Shown here piece after piece: positions 23,401 to 32,839 of a stretch of DNA of 64,000 nt. The position numbers were made by a program, and so were the translations under genes. Origin of the DNA: an uncultured Flavobacteriaceae bacterium (GTDB lineage Bacteria; Bacteroidota; Bacteroidia; Flavobacteriales; Flavobacteriaceae); contig CALLUG010000015.1 of NCBI GenBank assembly GCA_938011315.1, positions 1 through 64,000 on the forward strand, written 5' to 3'. The notes beneath the pieces are model-generated. The model did not search any database. It was not told the DNA's origin and saw nothing but the letters and a program-made list of their open reading frames with translations. Positions within the stretch are counted from its first letter, which is position 1; every line of letters begins with the position of its first letter.

Positions 23401-25937
23401 CAACTATTAGCTTTCCGTCTAGCGAAGCCGGTAGAGCTTTAATTAGTGTCGAAAACGGTACTGAAGTACTAGATGCCTTCTGGGTCAATACACAACAACA
23501 AGAAACTAAATTTGAGCTACCAATTTTAAAAAGATATACGCCTAATGTATACATCCATACAACCTTATTACAGCCTCACGCATCTACAGCCAACGATTTA
23601 CCAATTCGACTATATGGAGTCACGCCAATTTTAGTAGAAGACCCCAATACTCGAATTCGTCCAAAAATAAACATGCCTGATGTTTTAAAACCAGAAGAAA
23701 CAATTAAGCTCACTGTAAGCGAAACAAACAACAAAGCAATGACTTACTCCATTGCTATTGTAGATGAAGGTCTTTTAGATTTAACACGTTTTTCTACGCC
23801 AGATCCATGGAATACTTTTTATGCACGCGAAGCTTTAGGTGTAAAAACTTGGGATGTGTACGATGATGTTATTGGAGCATATGGCGGGAGTATTGAACAA
23901 ATTTTTAGTATTGGTGGAGATGCTCAAGCTGCTGCTGGTAAATCTAAAAAAGCCAATCGATTTAAGCCCATGGTTATCTATAAAGGCCCTTTTCAATTAC
24001 AAAAAGGCGGTTCTAAAACACATCATATCAAAGTCCCTAAATACATCGGTTCTGTACGCACTATGGTAACCGCTTCTGACATTACTAATGCCGCTTATGG
24101 AAAAGCAGAAAAAACAACTCCAGTAAGAAAACCCTTAATGGTATTAAGTACAATTCCTAGAAAAATTACACCTGGCGAAAAAGTAACTATCCCTGTTACT
24201 GTTTTTGCTATGTCACCTAAAATAAAAAATGTAGAGGTTGCGCTTATACAAAATAAGGGGTTTAAAATTATTGGCGAAACCACACAAAAAATAGCGTTTA
24301 GCCAACCTGATGAAAAAATGGTTTACTTCACCATTGAAATACTAGAAGGTATAAGTCGTACCGATATTGAGGTTCGTGCTCATGGAAATAGTGAAAAAGC
24401 CTCATATCATGTCCCTATCAATATTTTTAATCCTAATCCGATAACTACTGAGGTCACTTCCGTTGTTTTAGAACCCAATAGCAGCAAAACAATACACTGG
24501 AACGCCTTTGGAATTGAAAGCAGCAACAAAGCTACTATTGAGTTCTCATCACTACCAGCTATAAATTTTGAAGGACGCTTAGAGTACCTCATCCAATACC
24601 CACATGGCTGTGTAGAACAAACAACATCTTCAATATTTCCTCAATTATATTTATCGGATATTTTTGATCTTACTGGCGAAAAGAATACCAAAATTCAATA
24701 TAATATTAATACAGGAATTGATAAACTGAAACATTTCGTTCAGCCTGATGGAAGCATGTCTTATTGGCCTGGTGATCGAAATGCAGATGACTGGGGTACT
24801 AGCTATGCAGGGCATTTTTTGTTAGAAGCAAGTAAAAAAGGTTACGTATTACCAATAGGCTTTAAGACTGCGTGGATTAATTATCAGAAAAATGTTGCAA
24901 AAAACTGGAGAGGGAGTACTAGTGATTTTGCACAAGCATATCGCTTATACACCTTAGCACTTGCCAATAGCCCTGATGTATCCTCTATGAATCGTTTGCG
25001 AGAAAAATCGCAACTTTCTAACAACGCAAAATTACGTTTAGCCGCTGCTTATGCTCTAATAGGTCAAAACAGTGCTAGCGAAGATTTGTTAAAAAATGCA
25101 AGTACTAATTTTCAATCAAAACTCAATGATGACTATGGCGACTACGGTTCTATAAACCGAAATAAAGCAATGGCTTTAGAAACTTTAATTCATTTAAGCA
25201 AAAAAGAAGATGCACAAAAACTAGCCATTGAACTATCCAAGGCTTTATCTTCCAAAGTGTGGATGAGTACCCAAACCACGGCCTACTGCTTAATGGCTAT
25301 AGCCAAATACGCAACCTACATAGGAGGTAAAGGCATTGACGTGCAATATCATTTAAATACTGTTAAAACAACTATAAGCACAGACAAAACAATTGCTAGT
25401 CGTGACAATCTAAAAATTAATGCCAATAACACACTTAGCGTTAAAAACAATAAAGACAATACCATTTTTATACAAATAGCAACCAGTGGTATTCTACCTA
25501 TTGGCAAGGAAAAGATAATACAACGTAATTTAAAAGCCGTAGTCAACTACAAGTCTAAAGATGGAAAAATAATTGATGTTACTCAGTTATCTCAAGGCAC
25601 CGATTTTATAGCCGAAGTCAGTATTACTAACAGCACTTCAAACAATTTGAAAAATTTAGCTCTATCAGAGATATTTCCCTCAGGATGGGAAATTGTCAAT
25701 ACACGTTTTACTGATTTTGGTGATTTTAAAGCCAATACCGTTAATCATACAGATATTCGTGATGATCGTGTTAACTTTTATTTTGATTTAGACGCAAAAA
25801 AGACGAAAACCATAACCCTACTGCTAAATGCTTCCTACCTAGGCAAATACTACTTACCTGGCATTCAGTGTGAGGCTATGTACGACAATGCTTATTTAAT
25901 ACGTAGTAAAGGCACATGGGTTGAAGTTATTAAATAA
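20421..25937 (+). CDS. Bacterial alpha-2-macroglobulin family lipoprotein
   Basis: Lipobox LCSSC; MG-domain architecture; thioester motif YPHGCVEQTTSSIFPQLYL; adjacent to pbpC. Confidence 0.93.
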   Translation: MPALRFCIFVILISLCSSCNSKSEHDKTFENLTEFHKYQDYITEVSSGIISAYEPIHIILQQPVQGWDTNQLLERSILKVSPKIKGKLVALNNKTISFKPETHFKNDTEYKFTLNLSALNINVKKELNHKFTFNVKTLKQQFSISTENLQSYNKNWQYANGTIRTNDFMDISIAKNLLRATQNKQELNVKFFEIDKKSKVFNFRIDSIQRLENDSEINLQWSGKTFGINTEGKDFLNIPGKNNFAVTGVTVNNTDTQYVEVQFSDPLKKDQNFDGLIAIQDANTLKYTVNGQTLKVYPKKDLKGTLQLTVFEGIKNSDNYKLKTEYSEKILFQQAKPEVRLLQSGTILPNSTNLKLNFEAINLKALELTIYKIYEDNILQFLQNNTLSSKRNLQQVGRPIAKKLIRLNENAALNLKQWNAFAIDLNELITPKPGAIYRVKISYKKNYSLYQCEGETTSNQLVDSDSDFDSEITETNYWNTNETYYNYNWNERDNPCSDSYFRNKKIETNILASNIGVIVKKGQNNNYKIVVNDITTTQPINNAKATFYNYQQQEITSTTTNNDGIASFANKTPAFFAIVTYKNQKTYVKLNDGNALSVSKFDVAGVRLQKGIKGYIYGERGVWRPGDTLFVSFMLNDNANKLPKNHPVNFELRDPYGKTVYKEIKTQNIGNLYPFIFKTSSKAPTGNWSAQIKVGGASFSKQLKIETIKPNRLKLKTSFNDEILKTNTAIKGHLEALWLHGAIAKNLKADISVRFKPTKTTFKAFTAYTFDDPSRKFETEDQDVFSGKLSETGKVTFNFEPELKQQTAGMLKASFVTKVYENGGDFSTDVINKDFSPYETYIGLLSPKGDKTRGALLTDTQHRFDVVSVDQYGNPKAAKTLEAYVYKVNWRWWWDTSEDNLSSYNQNTYKEEVFKTKITTNTNGKASFNFSLKYPEWGRYLVRVIDPNGGHATGKTIYIDWPGWAGKSRKQDPSAATMLLLSTDKKSYNTGESATISFPSSEAGRALISVENGTEVLDAFWVNTQQQETKFELPILKRYTPNVYIHTTLLQPHASTANDLPIRLYGVTPILVEDPNTRIRPKINMPDVLKPEETIKLTVSETNNKAMTYSIAIVDEGLLDLTRFSTPDPWNTFYAREALGVKTWDVYDDVIGAYGGSIEQIFSIGGDAQAAAGKSKKANRFKPMVIYKGPFQLQKGGSKTHHIKVPKYIGSVRTMVTASDITNAAYGKAEKTTPVRKPLMVLSTIPRKITPGEKVTIPVTVFAMSPKIKNVEVALIQNKGFKIIGETTQKIAFSQPDEKMVYFTIEILEGISRTDIEVRAHGNSEKASYHVPINIFNPNPITTEVTSVVLEPNSSKTIHWNAFGIESSNKATIEFSSLPAINFEGRLEYLIQYPHGCVEQTTSSIFPQLYLSDIFDLTGEKNTKIQYNINTGIDKLKHFVQPDGSMSYWPGDRNADDWGTSYAGHFLLEASKKGYVLPIGFKTAWINYQKNVAKNWRGSTSDFAQAYRLYTLALANSPDVSSMNRLREKSQLSNNAKLRLAAAYALIGQNSASEDLLKNASTNFQSKLNDDYGDYGSINRNKAMALETLIHLSKKEDAQKLAIELSKALSSKVWMSTQTTAYCLMAIAKYATYIGGKGIDVQYHLNTVKTTISTDKTIASRDNLKINANNTLSVKNNKDNTIFIQIATSGILPIGKEKIIQRNLKAVVNYKSKDGKIIDVTQLSQGTDFIAEVSITNSTSNNLKNLALSEIFPSGWEIVNTRFTDFGDFKANTVNHTDIRDDRVNFYFDLDAKKTKTITLLLNASYLGKYYLPGIQCEAMYDNAYLIRSKGTWVEVIK

Positions 25938-26014
25938 CTCTAGTTATTGCATTAAGTTTAAAGAAATATTATTTTGTTATTTACTCTTAACCTGTACCCC
26001 TAACCGTTATTAAA

Positions 26015-28411
26015 ATGATGAAATCTATTTTAAATAATGTTTCTTTTTTTGAAATAAAAACGTATATAAAACGACATCCAAAACGCCACATTGTCTTAGT
26101 CATACTTTTAGTAAGTTATTATTTTTGTTTACCAAAGCCATTGTTTAACAACCCCACAGCCACGGTTATTGAAAGCGATACAGGGAAGCTATTAGGGGCT
26201 AAAATAGCAAGTAATGGTCAGTGGCATTTTCCAGCTACAAATCGTATTTCTTATAAATTTGAGTCCTGTATTCTTCACTTTGAAGATCAATATTTTTATA
26301 CCCATCCTGGTTTTAATCCTGTTGCAATACTTAAAGCTATTATTACAAACTTTAAAGCAGGAAAAGTTATTCGAGGTGGTAGCACACTTACACAGCAAGT
26401 TATTCGTTTAGCTAGAAAAGGAAAAAAAAGAACCTATACAGAAAAATTTATAGAACTCATTATGGCTACCCGACTAGAGCTTGGGTATTCCAAAAAAGAT
26501 ATTTTAAATCTATACGCATCACAAGCACCTTTTGGCGGCAATGTGGTTGGTATTGATATGGCTGCATGGCGTTATTTTGGGATTCCTGCCAACCAGCTGT
26601 CTTGGGCTGAAAATGCTACTTTAGCTGTGTTACCTAATGCGCCTTCACTCATTTATCCAGGAAAACACAATGAACGCTTATTACAAAAACGAAATTTGTT
26701 ATTGCAGAAATTATTATATAACAATGTTATAGATAGTTTAACTTACAAGTTATCCATACAAGAAAACTTACCCCAGAAGCCATATCCACTCCCTCAACTA
26801 GCACCTCATTTACTAGACAGACTATCCAATACACACACTGGCAAACGACTCATAACAAACATCGATTTTAAACTCCAACAACAAGTTAACGCCATTGTAA
26901 AACAAAAACATAGCAGCTACCAACAAAACGACATACACAATATAGCTGTTATGGTTATGGATATTCGCAGCCGAGAAGTTAAAAGTTATGTAGGAAACAC
27001 ACCTACTGATAAATATCACCAAAAAGATGTAGATATTATAATGGCTGGACGTAGCACAGGAAGTGTGTTAAAACCCCTGCTTTATGCAGCTATGATGGAC
27101 AAAGGAGAACTATTGCCCCAACAACTCGTTCCTGACATTCCTACTGTTATTGCTGGTTATGCTCCTAAAAATTTTAACGAATCCTATAGCGGTGCTGTCC
27201 CCGCCAACAAAGCCCTAGCACGTTCCTTAAATATTCCTGCAGTAAGATTACTCCAAGACTATGGTATCCAAAGATTTATAGACGAGCTTAACGCTATGAA
27301 TATCAAAAACATAACGCATAATGCTAATCATTATGGTCTTTCCCTAATTCTTGGAGGAGCCGAGGCTAATTTATGGGATTTGTGCAAAACCTATGCTGGT
27401 TTAGGCAGCACAGTAAATCATTATACAGAAACTTCGAGTCAATATTACACTAATGAATTTACAGAAGAACCACGTTTAATTGCAAATAATCCAGTTCATT
27501 TCAAAAAAACAACTTTTGAAAAACCTATTTATAGCGCCGGAAGCATTTGGGCAACTCTTGAAGCGATGAAAGAAGTAAATCGTCCTGAAGGCGATGAAGC
27601 TTGGGAGTTTTATGACTCAGCTAGAGAGGTTGCTTGGAAAACAGGCACTAGTTTTGGTAATAGAGACGCCTGGGCTATTGGTTTAAACACTAATTATGTT
27701 GTAGGAGTTTGGGTAGGCAACGCCGATGGAGAGGGAAGACCTAAGCTTACTGGATTAAATTATGCTGCCCCTGTATTGTTTGACGTATTTACATTACTCC
27801 CTAATTCATCGTGGTTTGATACTCCTTACGATGATTTACGCAAAGTAACAACTTGCAGTAAAAGTGGTTTTTTGGCTAGTACTATTTGCCCAAAAACAAC
27901 AGCTAGTATTGTACCTGCGTTAAGCACTAAAGTTGAGTCTTGCAAATTTCATCAAGTCATACACTTGGATACAAATGAAGCCTATCAAGTCGATGCTTCT
28001 TGTTGGGATACCAATCAAATGATTCATAAACCTTGGTTTATATTACCTACACTACAAGCCCATTATTATAAAAACTACCATTCTAACTATAAAATCCCGC
28101 CCGCTTTTCATCATAGTTGCTCTAACGAAACTATCAATCCTCTAGCCTTTATATTTCCTAAAGAAAATAGTGATGTGTATTTGCCTAAGGGATTTAGTGG
28201 CAACACTAATGAACTCATTTTAAAGATAGCCCATAGCATCCCAAAAACTAAAATACACTGGTACATTAATAATATCTACATCACTACAACTCAACAATTT
28301 CACGAAATCCCTATCCATCCTAAACCTGGCAAACATATTATTACGGTAATTGATGAGCACGGTAACAATCTTACTCGTAATATTACTATCAAAAAAGAAG
28401 ATAAACTTTAA
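26015..28411 (+). CDS. pbpC: Penicillin-binding protein 1C
   Basis: Transglycosylase RGGSTLTQQVIRLAR; transpeptidase GRSTGSVLKPLLYA, KTGTSFGNRDAW; C-terminal PBP1C-type domain. Confidence 0.94.
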   Translation: MMKSILNNVSFFEIKTYIKRHPKRHIVLVILLVSYYFCLPKPLFNNPTATVIESDTGKLLGAKIASNGQWHFPATNRISYKFESCILHFEDQYFYTHPGFNPVAILKAIITNFKAGKVIRGGSTLTQQVIRLARKGKKRTYTEKFIELIMATRLELGYSKKDILNLYASQAPFGGNVVGIDMAAWRYFGIPANQLSWAENATLAVLPNAPSLIYPGKHNERLLQKRNLLLQKLLYNNVIDSLTYKLSIQENLPQKPYPLPQLAPHLLDRLSNTHTGKRLITNIDFKLQQQVNAIVKQKHSSYQQNDIHNIAVMVMDIRSREVKSYVGNTPTDKYHQKDVDIIMAGRSTGSVLKPLLYAAMMDKGELLPQQLVPDIPTVIAGYAPKNFNESYSGAVPANKALARSLNIPAVRLLQDYGIQRFIDELNAMNIKNITHNANHYGLSLILGGAEANLWDLCKTYAGLGSTVNHYTETSSQYYTNEFTEEPRLIANNPVHFKKTTFEKPIYSAGSIWATLEAMKEVNRPEGDEAWEFYDSAREVAWKTGTSFGNRDAWAIGLNTNYVVGVWVGNADGEGRPKLTGLNYAAPVLFDVFTLLPNSSWFDTPYDDLRKVTTCSKSGFLASTICPKTTASIVPALSTKVESCKFHQVIHLDTNEAYQVDASCWDTNQMIHKPWFILPTLQAHYYKNYHSNYKIPPAFHHSCSNETINPLAFIFPKENSDVYLPKGFSGNTNELILKIAHSIPKTKIHWYINNIYITTTQQFHEIPIHPKPGKHIITVIDEHGNNLTRNITIKKEDKL

Positions 28412-28503
28412 CTAAGACACTGTTTTTTTTGAAGTCATTTAAATCTTGGACTTGTATAAACTATCTAAAGAGGTTTTGGATTCACAAGATAGCTAGAAAA
28501 CAA

Positions 28504-28537
28504 AAAAAGGGTCTTAGTTTTATAAACAACCCTTTTT
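28504..28537 (+). terminator. Rho-independent terminator after pbpC
   Basis: AAAAAGGGT...ACCCTTTTT inverted repeat. Confidence 0.75.
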
Positions 28538-28624
28538 ACTAACCAACCAAAAATATAGTTTTCTTATTTTTAGATAAGTTTAAACTACAGCTAAAAACAT
28601 CAATTATTATACCCATTCCACCTT

Positions 28625-28727
28625 ACACCAATTATGACTCAAAATAAGCTATATCATTCGTTTCTATTACCTCCATATCAACTATGTTTCAAATTAGTTA
28701 TAACTCATTTTAAATAACCATTGATAT
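28625..28727 (+). repeat. Copy C of dispersed inverted-repeat element
   Basis: ACACCAATTATGACTCAAAATAAGCTATATCATTCGTTTCTATTACC...AGTTATAACTCATTTTAAATAACCATTGATAT. Confidence 0.75.
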
Positions 28728-28775
28728 TATTTTTTATTCATTATCTCTAAAATTATTTTTTTAATAAAAAAATAA

Positions 28776-28783
28776 TATATTTG
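28776..28783 (+). promoter_or_regulatory. -7 box TATATTTG of putative SPFH-operon promoter
   Basis: TAnnTTTG match 31 nt upstream of start. Confidence 0.45.
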
Positions 28784-28813
28784 TAATATCATTTTAATAT
28801 CAAAATAAAATAC

Positions 28814-29674
28814 ATGAAAGAAGAAAAACACAGTGTTCCTGCAAATGGCTATCTTATGCTTTTTATATTCTTTAGTCTGTTTATAACAAGCATTGTACTA
28901 ATTATTATAAGCAAAAACCCTAAATATCTTTTGCTTTTTCCTTTTATACTGTCAATTACCCCTGGGTTTATTATGTTACAACCCAACAATTCTAGAGTTT
29001 TACTCCTGTTTGGCAAATATGTAGGGACTATCAAAAAAAATGGCTTTTATTGGGTAAACCCATTCTATTCAAAAAAGAAAATTTCGCTTAGAGCACGTAA
29101 TTTTGATAGCGAACGCCTAAAGGTAAACGATAAATTAGGCAACCCTGTTATGATAAGTACCATACTTGTATGGCGAGTTAAAGACACTTATAAGGCTGCC
29201 TTTGACGTTGATAATTACGAAAATTTTGTGCGTGTACAAACAGATGCCGCAGTGCGTAAACTAGCAAGTATGTATCCTTACGATAATTTTGCCGACGAAG
29301 GACATGCCGAAGACATTACATTACGCTCTAGTGTTAACGATGTTAGCGAAGCTTTAGAGAAAGAAATAGACGAACGTTTATCTATCGCAGGAATAGAAGT
29401 CTTAGAGGCTAGAATTGGGTATCTAGCTTATGCTCAAGAAATTGCCAACGCCATGCTAAAACGACAACAGGCAACCGCCATTATTGCTGCAAGACATAAA
29501 ATTGTTGAAGGTGCTGTAAGTATGGTAGAAATGGCTCTAGAGGCCCTTAGCAAAAAACAAATTGTAGATCTAGACGAAGAACGAAAAGCTGCCATGGTAA
29601 GTAACCTAATGGTTATTTTATGCGGCGATAAAGAAGCATCTCCCGTTATTAACTCAGGTACTTTAAATCATTAA
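28814..29674 (+). CDS. SPFH/Band 7 domain-containing membrane protein
   Basis: TM segments; VLLLFGKYVGTIKKNGFYWVNPF; ...GIEVLEARIGYLAYAQEIANAMLKRQQA. Confidence 0.92.
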   Translation: MKEEKHSVPANGYLMLFIFFSLFITSIVLIIISKNPKYLLLFPFILSITPGFIMLQPNNSRVLLLFGKYVGTIKKNGFYWVNPFYSKKKISLRARNFDSERLKVNDKLGNPVMISTILVWRVKDTYKAAFDVDNYENFVRVQTDAAVRKLASMYPYDNFADEGHAEDITLRSSVNDVSEALEKEIDERLSIAGIEVLEARIGYLAYAQEIANAMLKRQQATAIIAARHKIVEGAVSMVEMALEALSKKQIVDLDEERKAAMVSNLMVILCGDKEASPVINSGTLNH

Positions 29675-29713
29675 AAAAGAAAACCCTAAATCGATATAAT
29701 AATATATAAAAAA

Positions 29714-30208
29714 ATGGGAAGACCCAAATTAAAAATCCCTTTTCAGCCTATAGACTACGCTATAGAACTACTATCCATAAGTCTCCTTTTATCAATGTGG
29801 CTATACATTATTACAGAGTATGACAGTTTGCCTCAAATTATAGCCTCTCATTTTAATGCAAAAGGAGATGCAGATGCTTATGCCAGTAAATCGACAATTT
29901 GGCTACTCCCTAGTATTGTTACGGTACTCTATGTCGGGCTATTTATTTTAAACAAATACCCACATTTACATAATTATATGGTAAATATAACCGAAGAAAA
30001 TGCTTTCAAAAATTATAGCTTTAGTACACGAATGTTACGCATAGTCAACTTTTTTTGTGTACTATTGTTTGCTTATATTGTTTATGCAGAAATTCAATTT
30101 TCAAAAGGAATTATACACTCACTAGGAACGTGGTTATTTCCATCTATAATGATCTTAAGTGTAATTTCTATAATCGTATTCATTTATTTTCAACAAAAAC
30201 ACAACTAA
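29714..30208 (+). CDS. DUF1648 domain-containing membrane protein
   Basis: SLPQIIASHFNAKGDADAYASKSTIWLLPS pattern. Confidence 0.82.
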   Translation: MGRPKLKIPFQPIDYAIELLSISLLLSMWLYIITEYDSLPQIIASHFNAKGDADAYASKSTIWLLPSIVTVLYVGLFILNKYPHLHNYMVNITEENAFKNYSFSTRMLRIVNFFCVLLFAYIVYAEIQFSKGIIHSLGTWLFPSIMILSVISIIVFIYFQQKHN

Positions 30209-30211
30209 TTT

Positions 30212-31147
30212 ATGACATTCAAATTTATCCTATTTTTCAATCTGATTAGCCTTTCTGTTTTAGCACAAAACACTATCCAAACAGAAGAAATGTTCCTGTT
30301 TAACGACAGCATACAACTCCCTGGTACGCTAAGTTATACCAAAACCTCTAAGGCACAACCCTTAGTCATTTTTGTTCACGGCTCTGGAAACGTAGACAGA
30401 AATGGTAACCAAGGTCAGTTTGTTAATGCAAACTATATTAAGCAACTCTCTCAAGCACTAAACAAAAACAATATTGCTGTTTATCGTTACGATAAAAGAA
30501 CAGCAACACAACAAAATATTAAATTTTTACTAAAAGGAATCAAAATAGAAGCCTTTGTTGAAGATGTACAGGTTGCTATAACTCATTTTAAAGACGATAA
30601 GCGTTTTTCCGAAATTATATTACTCGGGCATAGTCAGGGGGCACTAGTCGCCATGCTTGCAATCACTACAGACGTAAAAAAGTATATCTCTTTAGCAGGG
30701 CCATCAAGACCCATTGATGAGGTAATGAGCTCGCAACTAAGAGCTCAAAGCGGAGATGCTACTGGCAAGCTCATAGAAGCGCATTTTAATGAGCTTAAAA
30801 CGACGGGAACTATTGCTAATGTAAACCCTAATCTTTTGAATTTATTTAACCCAGCTAATCAAATTTTTTTTAAATCTTGGATGAGTTATACCCCCAAAGA
30901 ACGTATCAAAACTCTAACAATACCTACACTTATTCTTAACGGCACAAAAGATTTGCAGGTTTCTACACAAGCTGCTACAGAATTGCATAATGCCAATCCA
31001 AAAACAACGTTGGTACTTATAGAAAATATGAATCACGTCTTAAAAACCATTTTAAACGATACAGACAATACAGCATCTTACAGTTCGTCAAAGTTTCCTA
31101 TATCGGCTAAGCTTGTTGAAGAAATTACAACATTTATAACACAATAA
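30212..31147 (+). CDS. Secreted alpha/beta hydrolase
   Basis: Signal peptide; VIFVHGSGNVDRNGN, nucleophile elbow GHSQG, catalytic NHVLK. Confidence 0.88.
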   Translation: MTFKFILFFNLISLSVLAQNTIQTEEMFLFNDSIQLPGTLSYTKTSKAQPLVIFVHGSGNVDRNGNQGQFVNANYIKQLSQALNKNNIAVYRYDKRTATQQNIKFLLKGIKIEAFVEDVQVAITHFKDDKRFSEIILLGHSQGALVAMLAITTDVKKYISLAGPSRPIDEVMSSQLRAQSGDATGKLIEAHFNELKTTGTIANVNPNLLNLFNPANQIFFKSWMSYTPKERIKTLTIPTLILNGTKDLQVSTQAATELHNANPKTTLVLIENMNHVLKTILNDTDNTASYSSSKFPISAKLVEEITTFITQ

Positions 31148-31326
31148 TGGCAAAGAAAAAAGCATTTGCATTACGCATTAATGAAGATATGCTTAAAACT
31201 ATTGAAACATGGGCTTCAGACGAATTTAGGAGTACCAACGGACAAATAGAATGGATGCTTATGCAAAGTCTTAAACAGTATAACAAGCACATAAAAAAAG
31301 ACACAAAAACAGACCCTATGCCGTAA
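31147..31326 (+). CDS. Arc-like ribbon-helix-helix small protein (59 aa; absent from the ORF track)
   Basis: MAKKKAFALRINEDMLKTIETWASDEFRSTNGQIEWMLMQSLKQYNKHIKKDTKTDPMP; start overlaps upstream stop (TAATG). Confidence 0.8.
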   Translation: MAKKKAFALRINEDMLKTIETWASDEFRSTNGQIEWMLMQSLKQYNKHIKKDTKTDPMP

Positions 31327-31353
31327 TCTATTTTTTTGGTGTACTCTTTATTT

Positions 31354-31440
31354 ATACCAATGATTGCTCAAAATCCTTTGTCAATCTTCCTCATTTATGT
31401 CTTATTCATTAATTTAGTTGCTTAAAACATCTAGTCAACT
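31354..31440 (+). repeat. Divergent/partial copy E of the dispersed inverted-repeat element
   Basis: ATACCAATGATTGCTCAAAAT... resembles the 5' terminal repeat, interior differs. Confidence 0.4.
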
Positions 31441-31455
31441 ATACACATCAAGCTT

Positions 31456-32766
31456 ATGAGTCACACACCTTTATTTACAGACGACACTATTGTGTTTGGA
31501 TTACTTATGGTATCTTTAGGTTTTATTTTTTATACCGACAGCTTAAAAACTGGTTTTTGGCGTAAATTTTATAATATTGTTCCTAGCCTATTTATGGCAT
31601 ATCTTATCCCTGCAATATTTACTACCACGGGGCTAATTGCTCCAGAGTGGGAAACCACAACAAATTCAGGGCAAGTTGTTTCGCATAGCTCAAGTCTATA
31701 TTATATTGCTAGTCGTTACTTGCTTCCTGCTGCGCTAGTATTAATGACACTCAGTATTGATCTAAAAGGCGTTTTTAATTTAGGTTGGAAGGCTTTAATC
31801 TTGTTTTTTACAGGAACTATAGGGATTTTAATTGGAGGACCAATTGCGATATTAATTATTTCTGCAATCTCACCACAAACCCTTGGAGGTATAGGGCCCG
31901 ATGCCGTATGGCGAGGACTGTCTACACTAGCTGGAAGTTGGATTGGCGGCGGTGCTAACCAAACTGCAATGCTAGAAATTTATGGATACAACCAAAAATT
32001 ATACGGCAGTATGGTTTTTGTAGATATTGTTATTGCAAATGTTTGGATGGCAGTTTTACTCATTGGAATAGGCAAGCGCAAAAAAATTAATAGTTGGTTA
32101 AAGGCCGACACCTCTTCTATAGACGCTTTAAAACAAACAGTCTCTACATTTACAAAAAAAGTAAAGCGAAATCCCTCGCTAACAGATATCATGATTATTG
32201 CTGCTATAGCCTTTGGGAGTGTTAGCTTTGCCCACTTAGGCGCCAATACATTAGCTCCTTATTTTGATGATACTGTAGCAAATATTACTTCTGCTACAAC
32301 TAGAAATACACTTACCTTTTTGAGTTCTAAGTTTTTTTGGATGATTAGCATTGCTACCATTATTGCTATTTTATTGTCGTTTACTAAAGCAAAAAACTAT
32401 GAAGGTGCTGGTGCTAGTAAGTTTGGAAGTGTTTTTATTTACATATTAGTTACTACAATAGGAATGAAAATGGATTTATCATCATTGCTTAACAATGTTG
32501 GATTAATCGCTATTGGAGCTATTTGGATGAGCATACACGCTTTATTACTTATTGTTGTTGCAAAACTTATTAAAGCCCCGTATTTCTTTTTAGCTGTAGG
32601 TAGCCAAGCCAACGTAGGAGGTGCCGCTTCTGCTCCTATAGTTGCCTCTGCATTTCATCCGTCTTTAGCTACAGTGGGGGTTTTGTTGGCTGTATTTGGT
32701 TATGCTATTGGTACTGTTGCCGCTATTGGTTGTACTATATTAATGCAATTAGCCTCTGGAGCTTAA
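31456..32766 (+). CDS. DUF819 family membrane protein
   Basis: Multi-TM; GSWIGGGANQTAM and GSQANVGGAASAPIVASAFHPSLA motifs. Confidence 0.9.
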   Translation: MSHTPLFTDDTIVFGLLMVSLGFIFYTDSLKTGFWRKFYNIVPSLFMAYLIPAIFTTTGLIAPEWETTTNSGQVVSHSSSLYYIASRYLLPAALVLMTLSIDLKGVFNLGWKALILFFTGTIGILIGGPIAILIISAISPQTLGGIGPDAVWRGLSTLAGSWIGGGANQTAMLEIYGYNQKLYGSMVFVDIVIANVWMAVLLIGIGKRKKINSWLKADTSSIDALKQTVSTFTKKVKRNPSLTDIMIIAAIAFGSVSFAHLGANTLAPYFDDTVANITSATTRNTLTFLSSKFFWMISIATIIAILLSFTKAKNYEGAGASKFGSVFIYILVTTIGMKMDLSSLLNNVGLIAIGAIWMSIHALLLIVVAKLIKAPYFFLAVGSQANVGGAASAPIVASAFHPSLATVGVLLAVFGYAIGTVAAIGCTILMQLASGA

Positions 32767-32839
32767 CAAGTTTATTCTATTTTTTAAATTTTTATTCTTC
32801 TATTTTTTATATGATATTTGCCTGCTTAATTTTTTTTAT

